Source: SLHU01 sp009929975 (GTDB lineage: Bacteria; Bacillota; Clostridia; Saccharofermentanales; UBA5734). From it: 64,000 nucleotides of DNA. A program made the position numbers and the translations under genes. This document shows, in pieces, positions 7,845 through 16,604 of the stretch. The stretch's first letter is position 1; every line of letters starts with the position of its first letter. The stretch is from positions 18,465-82,464 of the forward strand of contig JAXGZQ010000004.1 in the NCBI GenBank assembly GCA_040776905.1. Direction: 5' to 3'. The notes under the pieces are model-generated. The model did no database searches. It worked only from the letters and a program-made list of their open reading frames with translations, and was not told the DNA's origin.

Positions 7845-10319
7845 TCATACACCCTGGCGGCTGCGCCGGATCATTTCCGTATCGGTAAAACTGTTCTCCG
7901 GTGTATAGCCCAGCAGCGGACGGATCCGCTGATGGTAGGCATCAATCAGCCAGCGAGGCTGGGGAAAGAAATACTCTTCCAGTTCAAATGCCGGGGTAAT
8001 CCAGTTGCGCGAACCGACCACAACGACCGGCGCATCAAGGTCATCAAAACAGAGATCGCTGATCGTCCGGGCCAGATCGTTCAGATAGGATCCGCGCTCG
8101 CAGGCATCCCCTGAAACGATGATGCGGCCGGTTTTCCTGACCGACTCGATGACTTTCTCATACTGGAACGGCACGAGCGACCGGGCATCAATAACCTCAA
8201 CTGAGACGCCATGGTCACGCTCCAGAATCTCAGCGGCTTCAAGTGCCCGGTACAGGGTCGCTCCGATGGTCAGAACGGTCAGGTCACTGCCGGCCCGCTT
8301 GACATCCGGTTCACCGATGGCAATTTCATATGAAGTTTCCGGAACCCCTCCGGCATGGAATTGTTCGCCGATATCATAGAGACGCTGGCTTTCGAAAAAG
8401 ATAACCGGATCGGTCCCGTTCAGCGCGCTGGTCATCAGTCCCTTGGCATCATAGGGCGTGACAGGGAAGACAACTTTCAAACCCGGGATATGCGTGCAGA
8501 GCGCTGTCCAGTCCTGGGAATGCTGCGCGCCGTATTTTGATCCGACGGAAACACGCAGAACCACCGGCATCCGCAGAATACCCGCCGACATGGCCTGCCA
8601 CTTAGGCAGCTGGTTGAAAACCTCATCACCGGCACGGCCAAGGAAATCAGAATACATCAGTTCAACCAGCGCACGGCCGCCGCTCATGGCATAGCCAACG
8701 GCCGAGCCGACAATCGCGCCCTCCGAAATCGGTGAGTTGAACAGCCTGTGATAGGGAACGGCTTCGGTTAAGCCACGATAGACCGCGAACGCGCCGCCCC
8801 AGTCACGATTCTCCTCACCATAGGCAACCAGTGTCGGATCTTCATAAAACTTATCGAGAATCGCTTCGAACAGCGCGTCTCTCAGCTGGTAGACACGGTT
8901 TTTCGCGATGGCTTGTCCCTGCTCGTCAAAAGCGAAGCGCTGTCTGCGCGCGATCTGCTTGACCCGGGGATTCTCCTCCCGTGTCTGCAGCATATCGGCC
9001 GGCCGGTCATCCATCCGGGCAATGGATTGATTGGAGAACATCAGTGACGCGATCGCGTCCGGCTGACGACGCAGATTCATCCGCGGTGACAGGTCAGCAT
9101 CAATCGCCCATCCGGTCGTCCGTTCAATGGTTTCAATGACCTGCTGGTCGATGGCCGCGAAATCCTCAGGCTTCGCGACAGCAGCATCCAGCAGCTGCTG
9201 CCGGAATGAACTGATCGAATCCTCTGCTTCCCAGGCGGCCTTTTCTTCCTCGGTCCGGTAGGAATCAGCATCTGAAGGCGAATGACCGGCATACCGGTAG
9301 GTCAATGTATCAAGCAGAACCGGACCTCTCCGCTGCTCGATCACCTCGCGCTTGCGGCGAATCGCGTCGATGACAGCCAGTGGCTGATAGCCGTCGATCC
9401 GTTCGGCATGCATCTGATCCGGGTTGATTCCGGCACCCAGCCGTGCGGCCATTTCATAACCCATCGTTTCACCGCGGGTCTGACCGCCCATGGCATACTG
9501 GTTGTTCATGATATTGAAGATCAGAGGCAGGCCGCCTTTCATGTCATCCGGCCACAATTGGCGGAACTGGTCCATCGTGGCCATCATGAAGGCTTCCCAG
9601 ACCGGTCCGCAGCCGAGGGATCCGTCACCGATATTACAGATGACCAGGCCGGGGCGGCGGTTGATTTTCTTGAACAGGGCGGCACCGACTGATATATCTG
9701 CGGAACCACCGACGATCGCGTTATTGGGATAAACGCCGAACGGCAGGAAAAACGCATGCATCGACCCGCCCAGACCGCGGTTGAACCCGGTCGTCCGGGC
9801 GAAAATTTCCGCCAGTGCCCCATAGACAAGAAAATCGACTGCCAGTTCACGCAGCGATTTCCCACTGCCTGACTGTTGTTCGACCACCCGCCACACAGCG
9901 CCGTCCAGAAACTGCTCCATCACCTGCTGCAGTGCTTGTTCATTCATGTGGTGGATCGCCGATAGCCCTTTGGCCAGAATTTCGCCATGGCTGCGATGTG
10001 ATCCGAAAATGAAATCCTGTTCAGTCAGCAGATAGGCTTGGCCGACCGCGGCAGCTTCCTGGCCGATTGAGAGGTGGGCAGGACCCGGATTATTGTAGTT
10101 CAGTTCCCGATACTGATTGGTCGTCTTGATCTCATACAGCATGGTTTCAAATTCACGAATCAGACGCATGTCGCGATAGATGCGAAGAAAATCCGCCGGA
10201 CTATAGCTTTCCGTTTCTTCCGCGATCGTCCGCTGGTACTGATTGACTGGAATATCCGCAAACCTGATCAGATCCGGTTTGCGGACATCTGAGGGATTAA
10301 TGAATAATTGACGGGTCAT
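7845..10319 (-). CDS. Fused alpha/beta E1 component of a 2-oxoacid (or acetoin-type) dehydrogenase
   Basis: A thiamine-diphosphate decarboxylase/dehydrogenase in which the usual two E1 chains are joined in 824 residues. The alpha part (about 45-400) carries GSHRSHGE, GLGGSMH and the ThDP motif GDGSLGCGP (from residue 231), closing at IMNNQYAMGG. The beta part (about 480-800) has YGEENRDWGGAF, FNSPISEGAIVG and PGLKVVFPVTPYDAKGL. It overlaps the lpd stop by 4 nt (ATGA) and is followed by the PHP gene. Substrate specificity cannot be read from the sequence: pyruvate, branched-chain 2-oxoacid and acetoin enzymes all look like this. Confidence 0.9.
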   Translation of the reverse strand: MTRQLFINPSDVRKPDLIRFADIPVNQYQRTIAEETESYSPADFLRIYRDMRLIREFETMLYEIKTTNQYRELNYNNPGPAHLSIGQEAAAVGQAYLLTEQDFIFGSHRSHGEILAKGLSAIHHMNEQALQQVMEQFLDGAVWRVVEQQSGSGKSLRELAVDFLVYGALAEIFARTTGFNRGLGGSMHAFFLPFGVYPNNAIVGGSADISVGAALFKKINRRPGLVICNIGDGSLGCGPVWEAFMMATMDQFRQLWPDDMKGGLPLIFNIMNNQYAMGGQTRGETMGYEMAARLGAGINPDQMHAERIDGYQPLAVIDAIRRKREVIEQRRGPVLLDTLTYRYAGHSPSDADSYRTEEEKAAWEAEDSISSFRQQLLDAAVAKPEDFAAIDQQVIETIERTTGWAIDADLSPRMNLRRQPDAIASLMFSNQSIARMDDRPADMLQTREENPRVKQIARRQRFAFDEQGQAIAKNRVYQLRDALFEAILDKFYEDPTLVAYGEENRDWGGAFAVYRGLTEAVPYHRLFNSPISEGAIVGSAVGYAMSGGRALVELMYSDFLGRAGDEVFNQLPKWQAMSAGILRMPVVLRVSVGSKYGAQHSQDWTALCTHIPGLKVVFPVTPYDAKGLMTSALNGTDPVIFFESQRLYDIGEQFHAGGVPETSYEIAIGEPDVKRAGSDLTVLTIGATLYRALEAAEILERDHGVSVEVIDARSLVPFQYEKVIESVRKTGRIIVSGDACERGSYLNDLARTISDLCFDDLDAPVVVVGSRNWITPAFELEEYFFPQPRWLIDAYHQRIRPLLGYTPENSFTDTEMIRRSRQGV

Positions 10320-11746
10320 ACCTTACCTCCAGTGATTGAATCGTGTTCGTCTGTGGGTTGATCGCCAGCCGGTGTCCCTGTTTCCGGCAGTCGGAAGACG
10401 GCTTCACGAATAATTTCCGCGACGGTCGGATGCGGAAAAATAAACTTCTTGATTTCTGACAGCGGCATCTGATGTTCAATCATCATACCGGCTGTCAGGA
10501 TGATTTCCGACGCGCAGCTGCCGAGAAGATGACAGCCCAGAAGGATCTGTCGCCGGGGATGGACCAGCAAATGGATCTGACCGCCAGCCTGCGCGTTTTC
10601 AGCCATGAACCGTCCGCTGTACTGCATGGGCAGCCGTACCTCAAGATAAGGAATTCCCTTCTCCCGGCAGGCATCTGCCGTCAGGCCGACTGAAGCCAGC
10701 TCCGGCTGGGTGTAGATCACGGATGGCATCGCGTCATATGACATCCTGTCATTTTCCCCAAGGATCGAAGCGATCGCGACCTCCGCTTCGCGATAGGCGG
10801 CATGGGCCAGCATCCACAGGCCGTTGACATCACCGACCGCATAAACGTCCGGCCAGTTGGTCCGACCTTTCTCATCGGTCACGATGCGTCCCTTTTCGGT
10901 GTAAACGCCAATGTTTTCCAGGCCGATGCCCCTGATTCTGGGACGCCGCCCGACACTGAGCAGAATTTTTTCAGCGTTGAGCCATTTTGTTTCGCCATCC
11001 TGCTGAAACTCGACACCATCGCCCGAGACCCGGCTGACCCGGCTCTGCAGGAAAACCTGCATTCCCTTTTTCTCAAGCTGGCGCTGCAGCAGTCCGACCT
11101 GTTCACGGTCGGCCTGCCCAGCCAGTTGATCCAGCATTTCCACAATGGCCACCTGGCTGCCGATACTCTGATAAAGGCTGGCCATTTCCAGCCCGATCAC
11201 ACCACCGCCGATCACAACAAGCTGCTCCGGGATCTGTTCCAGATCGAGCATCTCACGGCTCGTCAGCACAAAGCCGGACTCAAGGCCTTCCTGAATTCCC
11301 GTGATCGGAGGAATGACCGGTTCCGAACCGGTCGCGATGATCAGCCAACGGCTGCTGTACTGCTCATTGCCGGCCTGAACCGTAATGCGGCCCGGCTCAC
11401 GGCTGATGATCCGTCCCTCCCCGCTGACCACAACCACACCGTGCTGTTTCAACTGCTGTTTGATCCCCGCCACCAGTCCGCGGACAACTTTGTTTTTCCG
11501 CTTGACCGCGACCGCGGGATCGTAACGGGCCGATTCAACCGTTACACCATAGGCCTTGCCATGCAGGGCATACTCATAGATCTTAGCGCCATTGAGCAGC
11601 GTTTTCGATGGAATACAGCCCTCGTTCAGGCAGACGCCGCCGAGCTTGTCTTTTTCGATCAGCAGAACCGCCAGTCCGGCCTGGCCAGCCCGTTCCGCGG
11701 CCAGGTAACCACCAGGCCCGCCGCCAAGAACAATCAGATCATACAT
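10316..11746 (-). CDS. lpdA: Dihydrolipoyl dehydrogenase (E3)
   Basis: A flavoprotein disulfide reductase that reoxidises the lipoyl arm of the E2 encoded just upstream and passes electrons to NAD+. The FAD motif GGGPGGYLAAERA is at the N-terminus, the redox cysteines are C39 and C44 in GGVCLNEGCIPSK, the NAD-binding GGGVIGLEMASLY lies mid-protein and the C-terminal dimer motif contains HPTVAEII. The 476-residue length is standard. It overlaps the E2 stop by 8 nt and the E1 start by 4 nt, so all three subunits are translationally coupled. Confidence 0.95.
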   Translation of the reverse strand: MYDLIVLGGGPGGYLAAERAGQAGLAVLLIEKDKLGGVCLNEGCIPSKTLLNGAKIYEYALHGKAYGVTVESARYDPAVAVKRKNKVVRGLVAGIKQQLKQHGVVVVSGEGRIISREPGRITVQAGNEQYSSRWLIIATGSEPVIPPITGIQEGLESGFVLTSREMLDLEQIPEQLVVIGGGVIGLEMASLYQSIGSQVAIVEMLDQLAGQADREQVGLLQRQLEKKGMQVFLQSRVSRVSGDGVEFQQDGETKWLNAEKILLSVGRRPRIRGIGLENIGVYTEKGRIVTDEKGRTNWPDVYAVGDVNGLWMLAHAAYREAEVAIASILGENDRMSYDAMPSVIYTQPELASVGLTADACREKGIPYLEVRLPMQYSGRFMAENAQAGGQIHLLVHPRRQILLGCHLLGSCASEIILTAGMMIEHQMPLSEIKKFIFPHPTVAEIIREAVFRLPETGTPAGDQPTDEHDSITGGKV

Positions 11747-13085
11747 GTTCAGGTTCCTCCGCCGTTTCTGTCTCCGGCACGGCTTGCCACAACATCAAGG
11801 TCAGATGTTCAAGTGCCCAGACAAGATCCTTGAGAAAACGGGCGGCCGGCGCGCCATCCAGCGCGCGATGGTCAAAGGTCAGCGACAGACCAATCGCCGG
11901 ATAGGTGCTGATCGTACCGTTTTCAGCGCGGACGCGCTCAACAGCGCAGCCGACCCCGAGAATACAGGTCTGCGGCGGATTGATCACCGGAGTGAAATTT
12001 TCGACGCCGAGTGTTCCGAGATTGGTCACGGTAAATGTCCCGCCTTGAAGCAGGTCCGGTTTGATGGTTCCCGTCTGGCAGTCGGCCGCCAGTTTTCGCG
12101 TCTGTTCCGTGATTTTTTCGAGTGTCAGTTGATCCGCAGCGCGCAGTGTCGGAACCATCAGACCCCGTGGTGTATCAATCGCGACACCCAGATGGACTCT
12201 GCGGAACAAGGTCAGTCCGGCATCATCGTACCAGGCATTACAGGCCGAATGAAGCGGCAGCACTCGGGAAACCGCCCAGAGAATCAAATCATTTACGGTC
12301 GGTATGCGGCGGGACTGCGGCCAGTCCAGGCTCAACGGGTGCTGGTCGGCCGCCGCGGCTTTCAACTGGCCGCGCAGTCTGAACAGCTCAGTGGCGTCAA
12401 AACTGCTGTTCAATGTCAATTGAGCCATCGTGGACAATGATTCATGCATGGAACGGGCGATCAACTGGCGAACGCGGCTGTGTGGAACCTGCCGGATTTC
12501 GTCATCAACCGGCATCACCGGCGCAGCCGGCTCCGGTTCATGTCCTGCGGCCGATTGCCCCTCCGTACTGCCGGAGAGGCTGATCTTCAGAATATCGTCC
12601 TCAATCACCCGGCCCCCCGGTCCGCTGCCGCTGGCCTGCTGCCAGGAAACATTTTTCTGCTTTGCCAGCCGGCGCGCACGGGGGCTGCTGCCGCTTTGTG
12701 CCGGCGGTACCGGGATGGCCGGTTCACGCTTTACGGATTCAGGTTGGACGGTAGCGGCCACCGGCTCCGCAGCGGCGGCCGCATCTTCAGACGCATCAGC
12801 CGCCCGGTCGCCTGCCGGACGCGGATCATAAGGATCAACAGATTCTCCGGGCTCACCGATCACCGCGACATGGTTGAGGCAGGGTACATCATCCCCTTCC
12901 TGATAGAAAACAGCCAGCAGGGTTCCGGCAACACGTGCCTTCTCATCAAAGGCGGCTTTATCCGTTTCATAGGTGAATAAAAGATCATCCACCTTGACCC
13001 GGTCACCGACTTTACGATGCCATTCTCCAATGATGCAGCTTTCAACCGACTGGCCCTGACGGGGCATGATCACAGGTGTTGCCAT
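11739..13085 (-). CDS. Lipoyl-dependent acyltransferase (E2) of the 2-oxoacid dehydrogenase complex
   Basis: The core subunit that transfers the acyl group from lipoate to CoA. One N-terminal lipoyl domain has its lipoyl lysine at about residue 43 (ETDKAAFD). A proline/alanine-rich linker and a peripheral-subunit-binding domain follow (SPRARRLAKQKNVSW, ending GGRVIEDDIL). The catalytic domain ends with the active-site motif FDHRALDG (H406, D410). A GAGAGGAAT site precedes the ATG. It is followed by E3 and fused E1, an order that together encodes a full complex. Confidence 0.93.
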   Translation of the reverse strand: MATPVIMPRQGQSVESCIIGEWHRKVGDRVKVDDLLFTYETDKAAFDEKARVAGTLLAVFYQEGDDVPCLNHVAVIGEPGESVDPYDPRPAGDRAADASEDAAAAAEPVAATVQPESVKREPAIPVPPAQSGSSPRARRLAKQKNVSWQQASGSGPGGRVIEDDILKISLSGSTEGQSAAGHEPEPAAPVMPVDDEIRQVPHSRVRQLIARSMHESLSTMAQLTLNSSFDATELFRLRGQLKAAAADQHPLSLDWPQSRRIPTVNDLILWAVSRVLPLHSACNAWYDDAGLTLFRRVHLGVAIDTPRGLMVPTLRAADQLTLEKITEQTRKLAADCQTGTIKPDLLQGGTFTVTNLGTLGVENFTPVINPPQTCILGVGCAVERVRAENGTISTYPAIGLSLTFDHRALDGAPAARFLKDLVWALEHLTLMLWQAVPETETAEEPEHV

Positions 13086-13111
13086 AATGATGATTCCTCT
13101 CTCTAAATCGC

Positions 13112-14218
13112 CTAATTCAACATGACCTGGCCGCCCGTCACCGGGATCGCCTGGCCTGTTTCATACTCTTGTTCAACACAGTAGAAAATGGCCCGGGCGA
13201 CATCGATCGGACGACAGCCGCGGCGCATGGGAACTTTCGCCGTATAGGCTCGATACACGTCATCAATGCTCGCCGCGCCTTCTATTTTTCCTGCTTTCAG
13301 ATACTGGACAAACAGACCCTTATCCGGATCGCTCCACAGCGGTCCCTCGTAATAATTTCCGGGGCAGATCGCGTTGACCTTGATCCGCCAGCTGACCAGT
13401 TCTTTGGCGAAACTCTGAACCAGGCCGATGCCGCCGAATTTACTTCCGGCATAGGCAAAATTCCGATCTGAGCCTTCGAGACCTGATTTCGAGTTGATCT
13501 GAATGATATCGGCGCTGTAGCCGGGGCATTCCTCAGCCTGCCGCTTCATCGGGCGGCAGCCGGCCCGGGCAACCAGAAAAAACCCGGTGTAGTTGACACG
13601 GGTCACGAACTCAAAATCCTCCGGCCTCAGTTCATCCAATCCGCCGGCACGAAGCACACCGGCATTGCTGATGATCAGATCCAATCCGCCATACAGGAGT
13701 GTCATGGTTTCGATCAGGGTGTTGACGGAGGATTCACTGGCGACATCAACCGGAAGTGCCAAAGCCTCCCCGCCGCTTTCATTGATCGATTCGGCCACAA
13801 ACCGGGCCCGTTCCAGATTCAGGTCCGCGATCACGACAGCCGCTCCGGCTGTGGCCAGCTCACGGGCAATGCCCTCACCGAAGCCTTGTGCCGCTCCGGT
13901 CACCAGAGCGATTCGACCGCTCAGGCGGTCCGGGCCGCTCTGGCGCTGGCGCAGATGAAAACAGCCGGCCGGTGCGATCCGGATACATTCAGGCTGGTGG
14001 CCTCCGGCATGGTCCAGCTGCTGCCGCAAAGCGCTGAGAAGCTGTTCAGGGCTGTCATAATCCGACGCGTCGATCGTCCAGACCGTCTTTTCATTCACGT
14101 CAGACGTTAAAGTTTCTTCAAACCTGACCTGCTTGAGCTTTGGCCAGAACAGGCCGCGCAGCCGCGGCGCCAGTTCCAGCGCAATCTGCTGTGGTGTCAG
14201 ATGTTCTATCCAGTGCAT
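13112..14218 (-). CDS. Short-chain dehydrogenase with N-terminal extension
   Basis: A classical SDR: the NAD(P)-binding motif VTGAAQGFGEG begins near residue 108, with NAG at ISNAGVLRAGG, a serine in QINSKSG and the catalytic YAGSK. About 105 residues precede the Rossmann fold, with no motif I recognise. The body resembles sorbitol-6-phosphate dehydrogenase-type SDRs and also the C-terminal half of bifunctional RhaE proteins. It lies second in the operon, between the zinc alcohol dehydrogenase and E2. It may oxidise lactaldehyde or another C3/sugar intermediate, but the substrate is inference only. Confidence 0.8.
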   Translation of the reverse strand: MHWIEHLTPQQIALELAPRLRGLFWPKLKQVRFEETLTSDVNEKTVWTIDASDYDSPEQLLSALRQQLDHAGGHQPECIRIAPAGCFHLRQRQSGPDRLSGRIALVTGAAQGFGEGIARELATAGAAVVIADLNLERARFVAESINESGGEALALPVDVASESSVNTLIETMTLLYGGLDLIISNAGVLRAGGLDELRPEDFEFVTRVNYTGFFLVARAGCRPMKRQAEECPGYSADIIQINSKSGLEGSDRNFAYAGSKFGGIGLVQSFAKELVSWRIKVNAICPGNYYEGPLWSDPDKGLFVQYLKAGKIEGAASIDDVYRAYTAKVPMRRGCRPIDVARAIFYCVEQEYETGQAIPVTGGQVMLN

Positions 14219-14249
14219 TGAAATTCCTCCATCACCGCGTCAGCCTGAG

Positions 14250-15515
14250 TCAGATCGGCTGGGCCTGCTCAAGCAGGCAGCGTTCAGCTTCAGCGCACCA
14301 CAGCTGCCGGTTCGCCGCGACAATGTCCGCCAATTCGCGAAACAGCGGGTCCTTCCCGCCCAGACGGGCAAAATCACTGATCGCGGTCAGGGGAAGCCGA
14401 ATTTGTGTATAAATCAATTTTTTACCGCCTGGAATCTTCGGCAGATTCAACGTGGTGTCGATGACGCTGTTCAGACCGCCGATATGCGTGATCATCGCCG
14501 AAGGATCGATCTGTCCGGCCGACATCATCTCCAGCGCTTCGATCAGGTCATCCGTATTGCCGCCGCTGTTCCCGGCAACATGAGTCGCCCGGTAATGGAC
14601 ATCGTAAAAATTGAGACGGGCTGAGAATTCCGGATCGGTCGGTCCGGCGAAGAAATTGAGGCACCCGTCATGGGCCAGAATCTGAACCGCCTGTTCCACC
14701 ACGGCACTGACCGGTGCGTAGACATAAACATCATCGTATCCGTGACCGTCGCCGATTGACAGAAGATGCCCGGGGACATCGGATACATCACGCGTGTTGA
14801 CATACACCAGACGGACACCGCAGCGCTCAGCTTCTGCCTCACTGTAGATCTCACGGGCCCGCTGCAGCCGGTCGTCATCAATATCCGTTACGACCAGCAG
14901 GCCAGGCCTCCTGTCACAGTGCAGGGCATAGTCGATCGCGCCAAGTCCCATCGGTCCGACCCCGGCCAGCAAGGCCATCTGACCGCCTTTGACAATCCCC
15001 ATCCGGTGCTCATAACTGCCGGCCCGGGTGTGATAGTTGACATGAAACCCGCCGATGATGCAGGATACCGGCTCAGCCAGTGAGCCGTGGTAAAACGCCT
15101 CTCCCCGGTAAGGCAGGAGGCAGCCATGTTCCATCACCGTCTCAGGAATGATGATGCGGGTCGCCGCCCCGCCGATATGGCGAAAACTGTAGCCGGGTGC
15201 CGCGTATGGGTCGGCCGGATCATTGATCGCCGGCTGGATCGCGAACCGGTCTCCGGCCTTGAACTGATGCTGCCAGCGGGAACCGACCTCGAGAATACGG
15301 CCGCAGAACTCGTGTCCGATGATCACCGGGTCGGTCGCGATCGTTTCCGGAACACGCTTATGGTCCGCTCCCTGTATCGCTGCTTTATAGGAAGACATGC
15401 AGATACTGTCAGAGACAATTTCTGCCAGGATTTCTCCGGAACCGATTGGTGGAAGCTCAAACTGCTCCAGTCTCAAGTCATTTTTCCCATATAAACGAAC
15501 GGCTTTTGTCTCCAT
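14250..15515 (-). CDS. Zinc-type medium-chain alcohol dehydrogenase, sorbose-1-phosphate-reductase-like
   Basis: A 421-residue MDR oxidoreductase. SICMSSYKAA holds the usual catalytic cysteine position and VIIGHEFCGRILEVG the zinc-binding GHE motif. The Rossmann motif follows at LLAGVGPMGLGAIDYAL. The protein is longer than most MDRs and recalls SorE-like L-sorbose-1-phosphate reductases. It is the first gene of the operon, with a GGAAGGAG site. Together with the SDR it could handle lactaldehyde or 1,2-propanediol from rhamnose, but a sugar-phosphate substrate is equally possible. Confidence 0.78.
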   Translation of the reverse strand: METKAVRLYGKNDLRLEQFELPPIGSGEILAEIVSDSICMSSYKAAIQGADHKRVPETIATDPVIIGHEFCGRILEVGSRWQHQFKAGDRFAIQPAINDPADPYAAPGYSFRHIGGAATRIIIPETVMEHGCLLPYRGEAFYHGSLAEPVSCIIGGFHVNYHTRAGSYEHRMGIVKGGQMALLAGVGPMGLGAIDYALHCDRRPGLLVVTDIDDDRLQRAREIYSEAEAERCGVRLVYVNTRDVSDVPGHLLSIGDGHGYDDVYVYAPVSAVVEQAVQILAHDGCLNFFAGPTDPEFSARLNFYDVHYRATHVAGNSGGNTDDLIEALEMMSAGQIDPSAMITHIGGLNSVIDTTLNLPKIPGGKKLIYTQIRLPLTAISDFARLGGKDPLFRELADIVAANRQLWCAEAERCLLEQAQPI

Positions 15516-15589
15516 GGTCGTTCTCCTTCCGGCCGGTTATTCGGGCAGGCCGGGCATCAGCGCCTGTCGGCCCTACAACCGGCATTCTG

Positions 15590-15595
15590 ATTATA
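15590..15595 (-). promoter_or_regulatory. Candidate -10 box of the rhamnose/dehydrogenase operon
   Basis: On the minus strand TATAAT lies about 75 nt upstream of the first operon gene. The -35 region is poor (GCTTTG at a 17-nt spacing), which would fit an activator-dependent promoter. It lies back to back with a plus-strand extended -10 about 45 nt away. Confidence 0.35.
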
Positions 15596-15638
15596 TCATA
15601 GCGATAATTTCCCAAAGCGAAAAGAATCGCGCCGGGAT

Positions 15639-15647
15639 TGGTATAAT
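15639..15647 (+). promoter_or_regulatory. Extended -10 promoter of the PAS-GGDEF pseudogene
   Basis: TGGTATAAT, an extended -10 element (TGnTATAAT), lies 40 nt upstream of the pseudogene ATG, which also retains a GGAGGA ribosome binding site. The gene would still be transcribed although its coding region is broken. Confidence 0.4.
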
Positions 15648-15686
15648 CAATACGAAATGTGACACGATACGGCATGGAGGACAAAC

Positions 15687-16455
15687 ATGAACATGGCTTA
15701 TTCAGAATGGACCCGGCAGCAGCTGGTCGATCGAATCCGTGAGCTGGACGCCTTGAATCAAGCGTTGCTGCGGGAGCAGGAACAGGAGGTCCGGCTGGAA
15801 TTCGCCTGGAGCGGAAAATCTTGGTCATTGGTACTGGGATGTGGTCAGCAATACCGTGACATTCAATCCGCTCAAAGTCACTACGCTCGGATATCAGATG
15901 GATGAACTGCCTGGCCAGGTCAGCTATCAGTTTTTCACCGACAAGCTGCATCCCGATGATTTTCAAAAAACAATGGACATCATGTTGGATCATCTTCATG
16001 GAAAAACTCCGGTCTATGAAGCTGAATATCGAATCAGAGCAAAAGACGGCCGCTACCGCTGGTACTACGACCGTGGCAAGGTCACGCGATATGATGCCGA
16101 TGGCAAGCCGGTTTTCCTCTCCGGTATTGTCTTCGACATTACTGAGAAGAAAGCCACACAGGTTGAACTGGAGGAAAAAAACAAGCTGTTGGCCAAGATG
16201 TCAGAGCTTGATGGACTGACAAGGATCAGCAACCACCGCGCTCTGGTCGAGCGCCTGAAGAGTGAAACAGAGCGTTCCGACCAGAAGCAGACCCCGCTGG
16301 CGATCGCGGCCTTTCCGTTTGGTGAAACGCTCTCAATCTCGGTCAGCGGCGGGGTACAGGACTACCGGGGCCAGAGTACGACGGAACTGATTCATGAAGC
16401 CGATATGAAAATGTATCAAGCCAAACGGAATGGCAAGAACCAGATTGTGATCTGA
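15687..16455 (+). pseudogene. Broken PAS-GGDEF (diguanylate cyclase) gene
   Basis: Two adjacent open frames are parts of one gene. The first (from 15687) encodes a coiled N-terminus ending EFAWSG; the second continues NLGHWYWDVVSNTVTFNP, a clear PAS start, in another frame. The break is one extra base in the A-run at 15815-15818. The C-terminal GGDEF domain is also damaged: after LDGLTRISNHRALVERL it jumps to the end of the domain (SVSGGVQDY, ADMKMYQAKRNGKNQ), so the active-site GGDEF loop and the nucleotide-binding core are deleted. With two independent lesions a functional cyclase is very unlikely. Confidence 0.85.
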
Positions 16456-16492
16456 TTCGTTTTGCTCCTCTTTCACGTGCCGCAGTCATCTA

Positions 16493-16521
16493 TTGTCAAG
16501 AGAAGGTTCATATGATATTCT
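16493..16521 (+). promoter_or_regulatory. Candidate sigma-70-type promoter of the first acyl-CoA ligase
   Basis: TTGTCA and TATTCT are separated by 17 nt, about 85 nt upstream of the ligase start. The gap between the pseudogene and the ligase holds nothing else that I recognise. Confidence 0.35.
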
Positions 16522-16604
16522 GTTTTTACTTTGATACTCAAATTATTTGGGTTTAGAACCATTGTCCGGCACAGCCGGCACAGCCAGGAGGAGGATCACC
16601 CCCT

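Noticed and set aside
10802..11833. 343-codon plus-strand open frame
   Set aside because: It lies antisense to lpd/E2, whose motifs are unambiguous. Long antisense frames are expected from the codon bias of these genes, and the translation shows no motif.
12444..12980. 178-codon plus-strand open frame
   Set aside because: Antisense to the E2 gene in its low-complexity linker; Ala/Pro/Arg-rich composition with no recognisable domain.
14250..15515. Sorbose/sorbitol catabolic operon
   Set aside because: The first two enzymes resemble sorbose/sorbitol phosphate dehydrogenases, but the unit has no PTS genes and ends in an unambiguous rhamnose pathway, so a rhamnose-linked role is preferred, not excluded.
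16493..16516. Promoter using TATGAT at 16511
   Set aside because: The spacing to TTGTCA would be 12 nt, too short; TATTCT at 16516 with a 17-nt spacing was preferred.
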